Below are positions 58,775 to 64,000 of a stretch of 64,000 nucleotides of DNA, piece by piece (position 1 is the stretch's first letter; every line of letters starts with the position of its first letter). The DNA comes from Chitinophaga cymbidii (GTDB taxonomy: Bacteria > Bacteroidota > Bacteroidia > Chitinophagales > Chitinophagaceae): NCBI RefSeq assembly GCF_007992715.1, contig NZ_BKAU01000009.1:1-64000 (forward strand). The letters run 5' to 3'. The notes under the pieces were generated by a model. That model ran no database searches. It had not been told where the DNA came from and saw only the letters and a program-made list of their open reading frames with translations. Made by a program: the position numbers and the translations under genes.

Positions 58775-60286
58775 ATGGAAAGAATCAGGAAAATAGAATT
58801 CTGGATCGTAACGGGTATCTACCTGTTGTTTGTGTTCGCGTTGTTCTTCCCCTCCCTGTACCACGGCACATTTGCCATGCGTGTTGGTTACTGGCGCGCT
58901 TTTGACCGGAACGGGATGGAGTATGACCCGTTTGTCCATTATATGCTGCCGCGGCTGACGGTGGCTACTTTCGGATATGTGACCTTTTTGCTGATCAACC
59001 ACTGGATCGTGCCGGTGTTCCTGGAGAAGAAACAGTTCTGGGCCGGTGTGCCGCTGGCGATCGCCACGTTTGTATTGTTCTTTCTGATGACGATGGTGGC
59101 GACCAGTTATTATTATGGTTTCATGCTCGGGTACCGGGATGTGTCTGATTTTCACGGGTATTGCGCCACGAGGGCGCTTGGTGCCACCATGCTCGGCGCG
59201 ATATTGTACGGATTTTACTATGCCGTTAAATATATCTACTTCCGTTTTTTGCACGACAAGCTGGTGGAGAAGAAGGTCTGGAAGAAACTGCCGGCGGAAA
59301 CGCCGGTGCTGGTGGGCGTATGGGTATGCGTGATGATTCTGCTGGAGCCGATATTTAACATGAGTAATGCGGAATGGTACCTGATCTTCTGGTCGGGCCC
59401 CACGTTCATTCCGGCCAATATATTATTACAGCTGTACGTGTACCCAAAGTTTATGTCCGACCGCAGAAAATGGCCGCTGACCATGCGGCTGCTGCTGGTC
59501 ATCATGGGCACGGCGTTCGTGGCCGCTTTCTTTTTCGGCCTGGGCGAACGGCGCTCGCATATGATCATTTCAGCTTTTTTCTTGTATTGCCTGGGTGTAA
59601 TGCTGGGCGTTATACCACTGGCCTGGTGGCTTTTTAAAATGCGGTTGTCCCGCAAGGATGAGGTGTTGAGCCTGGAGAAGGCGTTGGGTCGTTCTTCCGC
59701 CAATCTGGACTTTCTACGCTCCCAGATCAACCCTCATTTTCTTTTCAACGCCCTGAACACGCTGTACGGCACCGCCTTGCAGGAGAATGCGCCCCGCACC
59801 AGCGAAGGCGTGCAGCGCCTGGGCGACATGATGCGCTTCATGCTGCACGAGAATCACCTGGAAAAGATAGAGCTGAGCAAGGAGATCGCTTACCTGCAAA
59901 ACTATGTTTCCCTGCAGCGGCTGCGTACGCAGGCTTCGGAGGATATCAAGATAGAAGTGAATGTAGAGGAGGATGATTGCGATCATACGATTGCGCCGAT
60001 GCTGCTGATCCCGTTTGTGGAGAATGCTTTCAAGCATGGCATCAGCCTGCGGAAGCGCTCCTGGATAGTGGTATCGCTGTCCTGCGACAGAACGCATATT
60101 TATTTTGATGCTTATAACAGCGTACATCCAAAACCTGAAAATGATCCGGAGAAAGCCAGCCTGGGCATCGGCCTGAACAATGTGAAAAGAAGGCTCGCGC
60201 TGCTGTATCCGCGCAAGCACGAGCTGAGCATCCGGCAAACAGCGACGGAGTTTTTTGTGCACCTGACGATAGATACGACCAGATAA
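58775..60286 (+). CDS. LytS/YehU-type sensor histidine kinase
   Basis: This 503-residue membrane protein has about eight hydrophobic segments in residues 1-290, with no clear extracellular sensor domain. A His-kinase domain of PF06580 type follows: LDFLRSQINPHFLFNALNTLYG with the phosphorylated His321, then LSKEIAYLQNYVSLQRLR and an ATP-binding part (IAPMLLIPFVENAFKHGI, GIGLNNVKRRLALLYP). Such kinases pair with LytTR regulators, and one is encoded at 61636-62343. The start could be the in-frame ATG at 58742; 58775 is preferred for spacing. It is the first gene of a three-gene unit with the DUF4407 protein and the regulator. Confidence 0.93.
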   Translation: MERIRKIEFWIVTGIYLLFVFALFFPSLYHGTFAMRVGYWRAFDRNGMEYDPFVHYMLPRLTVATFGYVTFLLINHWIVPVFLEKKQFWAGVPLAIATFVLFFLMTMVATSYYYGFMLGYRDVSDFHGYCATRALGATMLGAILYGFYYAVKYIYFRFLHDKLVEKKVWKKLPAETPVLVGVWVCVMILLEPIFNMSNAEWYLIFWSGPTFIPANILLQLYVYPKFMSDRRKWPLTMRLLLVIMGTAFVAAFFFGLGERRSHMIISAFFLYCLGVMLGVIPLAWWLFKMRLSRKDEVLSLEKALGRSSANLDFLRSQINPHFLFNALNTLYGTALQENAPRTSEGVQRLGDMMRFMLHENHLEKIELSKEIAYLQNYVSLQRLRTQASEDIKIEVNVEEDDCDHTIAPMLLIPFVENAFKHGISLRKRSWIVVSLSCDRTHIYFDAYNSVHPKPENDPEKASLGIGLNNVKRRLALLYPRKHELSIRQTATEFFVHLTIDTTR

Positions 60287-60381
60287 AGGCACGTGGATAA
60301 CGGATACCAAAGATAAGCGACTTGTATGCTGCTGATGTCCTGATCGCCACCGTACAGCGAACCGGCCTGCCGTAGACACTG

Positions 60382-61626
60382 ATGCCTGAAGTAAAACGAA
60401 CCGACATATTCGACCTTATGAATGATAACAGACCAAAGCAAATCGATCAGGCGCCTACACCGCCCGCCGCACCCGACGGATTCTCGAAGTTCCTGTGGTG
60501 GCTCGCTACCGCGGATGCGGACATATTAAAAGATTGCCCGACAGACCGGGAGCGCTACCGCATTATCGGTATAGCCGTGCTCGTTACCTGGCTCTTCGCC
60601 ACCCTGGCCTGGGGGTATTTTTTCTCTACAGTTGTGGAAGACGACCTGGTGATAGCGGGGCTGGCGCTGTTCTTCGGCTTCGCCATCCTCTCCATCGACC
60701 GCAGTCTTATTGCCGCGATGAGCCGCAACGGCGGCAAACCGCAGTTCCTGCCCGTAGCTTTTCGTTTAGTACTGGCCGTTACCATCGGCCTGTTCATTTC
60801 CCAACCGGTTGTGCTCATGCTCTTTAAAAAGGACATTGACGCGCAAATGGTGCTGGACCGGCAAAGCAAGCTCGATCATTTCCGGAAGGAACAGGCGGCG
60901 CTGAATGCATCCCGCACCCTGCCGCTTCAGAACGGCATCACCGCCATCAACGGCCAGCTGGCGGGGAAAGAAGAGCAGGTAAAAGATTATAAGGACAGCT
61001 ACATCCGCGAAACAGACGGTACCGGCGGCTCCGGTAAGATCGGCGAATCATCCATCGCCAAAGTGAAAAAGAATGAATACCTGAAATCCGAAGAAGAGCT
61101 GCGCAAGCTGAAACGGGAGCTGGATGTGCAACGCCTGGAAAAAGAAGCGCAGCTGGCCGTCATCCGCACGGAAGACAGCCTGAAGGAACAAGCCTACGTT
61201 TCCACGCTCACAAATGGGTTCCTGTCACAGATAGAAGCCCTGCACACGCTCACGGATGAACATCCGCCTTTAAAACAACGCTACCGCCTCATCGTTTTTA
61301 TCATCACCCTGATTGAGATCATGCCGCTGCTGACGAAGCTGCTGATGCCCAAAGGAGAGTATGATGAAAAGCTCGCGGCCATGACGGCCGGCAATGTGCA
61401 GGCCACGCAGCTTGGGCTCGAAAAAGGGCAGGAGCTGAATGCGCATTATTACGATGCGGCCACGGTGGCGGACAAAGAGGTGATGGACCATCTTTTCCGG
61501 CTGACCGAAACGCAGCGCCGCCGGGAAGCGGAGCAGGTGGTGAAAGACTGGGAGGCCGCGGGCGGAAAACGTTTCCGGCAGTTATGGAACGATGCCAAAC
61601 GTTTGCTGTTACTGCATAAAGTGTAA
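60382..61626 (+). CDS. DUF4407 membrane protein
   Basis: This 414-residue protein matches DUF4407 in layout: a soluble start (PDGFSKFLWWLATADADILKDCP), three hydrophobic segments in residues 60-155 with an SIDRSLIAAM motif between them, a long charged coiled-coil region (about 160-280; KKNEYLKSEEELRKLKRELDVQRLEKE), and a fourth hydrophobic segment (LIVFIITLIEIMPLLTKLL) near residue 310. The function is unknown. Its place between a histidine kinase gene and its regulator gene suggests a role in or under that signalling system. An alternative start is the ATG at 60418. Confidence 0.88.
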   Translation: MPEVKRTDIFDLMNDNRPKQIDQAPTPPAAPDGFSKFLWWLATADADILKDCPTDRERYRIIGIAVLVTWLFATLAWGYFFSTVVEDDLVIAGLALFFGFAILSIDRSLIAAMSRNGGKPQFLPVAFRLVLAVTIGLFISQPVVLMLFKKDIDAQMVLDRQSKLDHFRKEQAALNASRTLPLQNGITAINGQLAGKEEQVKDYKDSYIRETDGTGGSGKIGESSIAKVKKNEYLKSEEELRKLKRELDVQRLEKEAQLAVIRTEDSLKEQAYVSTLTNGFLSQIEALHTLTDEHPPLKQRYRLIVFIITLIEIMPLLTKLLMPKGEYDEKLAAMTAGNVQATQLGLEKGQELNAHYYDAATVADKEVMDHLFRLTETQRRREAEQVVKDWEAAGGKRFRQLWNDAKRLLLLHKV

Positions 61627-61635
61627 ATTTACGGT

Positions 61636-62343
61636 ATGATGAAAATGACCGCCATAGCCATCGATGATGAGCCTGTTGCTTTGTCCGTCATACAGGCCCA
61701 TGCAGCCAAAGTACCGTTCCTGGAGCTGCGCGGCATTTTTACGAATGCCTTTGATGCCATGGAGCTGCTGCGCAGCGAGAAAATAGATCTCCTGTTCCTG
61801 GACATCAAAATGCCGGACATCTCGGGGCTGGACTTCCTCACCAGCCTCCACGAGCCGCCCATGACCGTGTTCACCACCGCCTATTCCGAACATGCCGTGA
61901 AAAGCTTTGAGCTGGATGCGATCGATTATCTCCTGAAACCTTTTTCGCTGGCCCGTTTCCTGAAAGCCTGCAACAAAGCCCACAACCTTTTGCAGCTCAG
62001 GCAGGAGAAAGCTGCGGGCAGCAGCAACGCAACGCCAGATTATATCTTCGTCAAAAGCGGTTACGAGCAGCACAAGGTGAAGCTGGAAGAAGTGCTGTAC
62101 CTGGAAAGCGCGGGCAATTACGTGAATTTTATGCTGGAAGACAGAAAAGTGCTCTCCCGGCTCTCCATGCAGGAAGCGCTGGCATTGCTGCCGGATGCCC
62201 GCTTCACCCGCGTGCACCGTTCCTACATCGTTGCCAATGATAAAGTAGACCGCATAGACCGGACCTGCCTGTATATCCGCCAGGCCATCATCCCTGTAGG
62301 CGCCGCGTTCGGAGAAGCCGTTACCCGCATCGGGGGAAAATAA
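61636..62343 (+). CDS. LytTR family response regulator
   Basis: This 235-residue regulator has a receiver domain (residues 5-120) with acidic residues D10 and D11, the phosphorylation site D56 in LLFLDIKMPD, Thr in FTTAYSEHA and Lys in YLLKPFS. The C-terminal LytTR DNA-binding domain (about 140-235) shows YIFVKSGYEQHKVKLEEVLYLESAGNYVNFML and RFTRVHRSYIVANDKVDRI. It begins 9 bp after the DUF4407 gene. The partner kinase is two genes upstream. Target genes are not identifiable here. Confidence 0.95.
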   Translation: MMKMTAIAIDDEPVALSVIQAHAAKVPFLELRGIFTNAFDAMELLRSEKIDLLFLDIKMPDISGLDFLTSLHEPPMTVFTTAYSEHAVKSFELDAIDYLLKPFSLARFLKACNKAHNLLQLRQEKAAGSSNATPDYIFVKSGYEQHKVKLEEVLYLESAGNYVNFMLEDRKVLSRLSMQEALALLPDARFTRVHRSYIVANDKVDRIDRTCLYIRQAIIPVGAAFGEAVTRIGGK

Positions 62344-62502
62344 CAGGTGCCGCAAAGATGCAGCACCCGCTTCCTGTATGTGTATTCGGTTACACTATGT
62401 ATCACAAAAGTATATTAAAATAAACAACAAATTAAAAATATATTAATGTGTTTAGCGTAATTCCCTGAATGGCCTATCTTTACATCCATCTAAACCAGAC
62501 GT

Positions 62503-62979
62503 ATGAAGAAGATATATTCCCTGTTGCTGGCCGGTTTATGTGTGGCAACGGCAGCTACGGCGCAAACTGCGATCGCCCCCGCCAAACCCGGCGTAACCTA
62601 CGGCAAAGCCATCACGCCGGAGGAAGCCATCCCCATGAACGAACTCCATCAGAAACTGACAAACACCACGGCATATACCGGCAAGATCGAAGGAAAAGTA
62701 GTGGAAGTCTGCAAGAAGAAAGGCTGCTTCATGAAGCTGGAAAGGGCTTCCGGCGAGCCGGTGATGGTGAAGTTCACAGACTATGCGTTCTTTATGCCGC
62801 AGGACATTGTAGGTAAAACAGTGGTGGTGGAAGGTAATGCGAAAGTAAATGAAACCTCCGTGGAGCGTCTGCGCCACTATGCGGAAGACGCCGGCAAAAG
62901 CAAGGAAGAAATTGCGAAGATCACCGCTCCGAAAAAGGATATCGTGATCGTGGCGGATGGTGTGGTAGTAGTACGGTAA
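62503..62979 (+). CDS. DUF4920 domain-containing secreted protein
   Basis: This 158-residue protein has a signal peptide (LLLAGLCVATAATAQ). The mature part carries the block YTGKIEGKVVEVCKKKGCFMKLERASGEPVMVKFTDYAFFMP typical of DUF4920, with a conserved Cys pair (EVCKKKGC) that could bind metal or form a disulfide, and an OB-fold-like strand order. The function is unknown. It is a single gene in the same direction as the kinase/regulator operon, with an AT-rich gap of 160 bp between. Confidence 0.88.
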   Translation: MKKIYSLLLAGLCVATAATAQTAIAPAKPGVTYGKAITPEEAIPMNELHQKLTNTTAYTGKIEGKVVEVCKKKGCFMKLERASGEPVMVKFTDYAFFMPQDIVGKTVVVEGNAKVNETSVERLRHYAEDAGKSKEEIAKITAPKKDIVIVADGVVVVR

Positions 62980-63033
62980 CAGCTGTAGATATAAAAAAAA
63001 GATAACACTAATTGGTTATTTTGCCCTATATTT

Positions 63034-63192
63034 AGGACATCTTAGCGATGCCTGCAGCAACGCCTATCTCCCTGGATACACGCCTATCAAATTATTCCGA
63101 TATAAACGCATTGTCCTCGAAAACCCTCAGGAGTAGCAGGAAAGTGAGTTAAAAAGGATAATATCCGCAGCGTGTTACGCTGCGGTTTTTTT
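63034..63192 (+). ncRNA. Candidate structured small RNA with its own terminator
   Basis: A segment of about 160 nt after the DUF4920 gene contains no frame that looks coding but ends in a perfect terminator, CCGCAGCG-TGTTA-CGCTGCGG (63165-63185) plus seven T. AGGACA (63034-63039) can pair with TGTCCT (63112-63117), and CCTGC (63051) with GCAGG (63136). A TATATTTA at 63027-63034 is a weak -7 box. This may be a free RNA, for instance a 6S-like one, or the 3' end of the DUF4920 transcript. I cannot assign a family. Confidence 0.4.
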
Positions 63193-63193
63193 A

Positions 63194-63577
63194 TCAGGCA
63201 GATATCTGTTCTCCAAACTGAAGAAGATACCCGTTGTTATCGTAGATGCCGAATTCGCGCATCCCGTAATCAAAATTCTGGATCGGAAAACATACTTCCG
63301 CCTTGTCCTTTACTTTTTCCCACAGCTCGTCGATGCCGTCCATATGAATATAGATGGCGCCGGTGAATACAGGTTCATCAAACGGACCGGGGCTGTTGAA
63401 AGGAAATTTCGATTGTGGATGTACCAGTTGCATGTTCACGCTGTCTTTATTGATGGATGCGAACTTCCAGTCCTCGTCCATTGTTTTGCAGGTAAAGTCC
63501 AGCACGGACACATAAAAATCTACGGTTTCCTGTAATGAAGGTGTTGTTAACGTGGGGATGGGTGCCAGCAGTTTCAT
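63194..63577 (-). CDS. VOC family protein
   Basis: This 127-residue protein has the vicinal oxygen chelate fold of glyoxalase and bleomycin-binding proteins, with paired beta-alpha-beta-beta-beta units. It begins MKLLAPIPTLTTPSLQETVDFYVSVLDFTC and ends YGMREFGIYDNNGYLLQFGEQ, the typical first and last strands of a single VOC chain that dimerises. Members bind or modify small molecules; the substrate is unknown. The ATG at 63577 is chosen over a TTG at 63583. The dyad at 63612-63635 is upstream. Confidence 0.9.
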   Translation of the reverse strand: MKLLAPIPTLTTPSLQETVDFYVSVLDFTCKTMDEDWKFASINKDSVNMQLVHPQSKFPFNSPGPFDEPVFTGAIYIHMDGIDELWEKVKDKAEVCFPIQNFDYGMREFGIYDNNGYLLQFGEQISA

Positions 63578-63611
63578 ACGCAATCATGTTGGGTTCGGTG
63601 AATAACAGTTG

Positions 63612-63635
63612 TATTTAGACTCTCGTATCTAAATA
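63612..63635. promoter_or_regulatory. Perfect dyad between VOC and recQ genes
   Basis: TATTTAGA-CTCTCGTA-TCTAAATA is a perfect 8-bp inverted repeat with an 8-nt spacer, 35 bp upstream of the VOC start. It has the shape of a repressor operator. Confidence 0.5.
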
Positions 63636-63691
63636 TACCGAAATAATTTTCTTCCTCAAGGTTGTTCCCGTATTAAATTTTCTCCTTCCCT

Positions 63692-63699
63692 TATATTTG
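63692..63699 (+). promoter_or_regulatory. -7 element of recQ
   Basis: TATATTTG is a perfect -7 box ending 3 bp before the recQ start codon at 63703, suggesting a transcript with almost no leader. No -33 box at the usual distance is evident. Confidence 0.5.
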
Positions 63700-63702
63700 C
63701 GC

Positions 63703-64000
63703 ATGGACAAGTCATTGTTAACTCTTTTAAAACATCATTTCGGATACACGCAATTCCGGCATAACCAGCAGGCGATCATTGAAAACGTGCTGCAGGGAAA
63801 GGATACCATGGTTTTAATGCCCACCGGCGGCGGTAAATCCATTTGCTACCAGCTGCCCGCCCTGGTATTTGAAGGGGTAACGGTGGTGGTGTCGCCGCTT
63901 ATTGCGCTGATGAAAGACCAGGTGGACGCGCTTCGCCAGAACGGCATTCCCGCCGCCTACCTGAATTCCACTTTATCCATGGCTGAGCAGCAGTCCGTTT
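63703..64000 (+). CDS. recQ: ATP-dependent DNA helicase RecQ, N-terminal part
   Basis: The first 99 codons read [20 protein letters not shown], then the Walker [17 protein letters not shown] with the ATP-binding Lys45, and [16 protein letters not shown], the helicase motif Ia region of RecQ. This 3'-5' helicase acts in recombination and replication repair. The gene runs off the right edge, so the RQC and HRDC domains cannot be checked. The start ATG gives the normal family length of about 20 residues before the Q-motif-like FR-x-x-Q. Confidence 0.95.
   Translation, partial: MDKSLLTLLKHHFGYTQFRHNQQAIIENVLQGKDTMVLMPTGGGKSICYQLPALVFEGVTVVVSPLIALMKDQVDALRQNGIPAAYLNSTLSMAEQQSV

Overview
The window looks like chromosomal DNA of a Bacteroidota member, most likely in or near the Chitinophagaceae. 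The grounds are paired SusC/SusD outer-membrane uptake genes driven by ECF sigma/FecR anti-sigma pairs, a type IX secretion sorting domain, promoters with the Bacteroidota -7 motif TAnnTTTG and often a TTTG/TTGG box about 20 bp upstream, almost no Shine-Dalgarno sequences, and a tmRNA whose tag reads GESNYAMAA. Species assignment is inference.

Layout: 0-5.7 kb is housekeeping: a Lys/Ala-rich histone H1-like gene (cut by the edge), rpmA-rplU, a GH3-family enzyme, dxr, rseP and ssrA. From 5.7 to about 9.7 kb, just after ssrA, lies a visibly AT-richer accessory stretch with a DoxX-like pair, two decayed dehydrogenase ends, and an aldo/keto reductase with an AraC regulator. From 9.7 to 19.8 kb is uptake system 1: ECF sigma, FecR, SusC, SusD, HExxH lipoprotein, DUF4302-like lipoprotein. 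From 19.9 to 21.9 kb are a HopJ-family gene, a frameshifted polyvalent-type kinase gene and a MerR regulator. From 22.1 to 34.4 kb is uptake system 2: ECF sigma, FecR, SusC, SusD, a probable beta-propeller lipoprotein, a glycerophosphodiester phosphodiesterase and a GH106-type rhamnosidase. From 34.5 to 44.5 kb are single genes: YrdC-like, ABC-F, DUF763, YdeI-like, an ABC ATPase, SMP-30-like, a gamma-glutamyltransferase with an internal 18-residue tandem repeat, and a cation/proton antiporter. From 44.5 to 49.6 kb are a small structured element and three secreted proteins, two resembling phage tail fibres and one carrying a T9SS signal. From 49.9 to 64 kb are a GH92 mannosidase, a lipoprotein, a desaturase, a large catalase, the agmatine-to-putrescine pair aguB-aguA, a LytS-type kinase / DUF4407 / LytTR regulator operon, a DUF4920 protein, a candidate small RNA, a VOC protein and the start of recQ.

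How the genes work together: both uptake systems follow the trans-envelope signalling plan. Each SusC carries an N-terminal STN domain that would contact FecR, which releases the ECF sigma factor. System 2 adds enzymes suited to a rhamnose-rich, possibly phosphodiester-decorated glycan. System 1 adds a metallohydrolase lipoprotein instead of glycosidases, so its substrate may not be a plain glycan. The most unusual items are twin leader sequences in system 1 that place the start codon in a hairpin arm, the repeat array just before the autoprocessing site of the gamma-glutamyltransferase, the fibre-like secreted cluster, and two candidate structured RNAs at about 44.6 and 63.1 kb. All functional calls come from reading motifs by eye; no database search was run.
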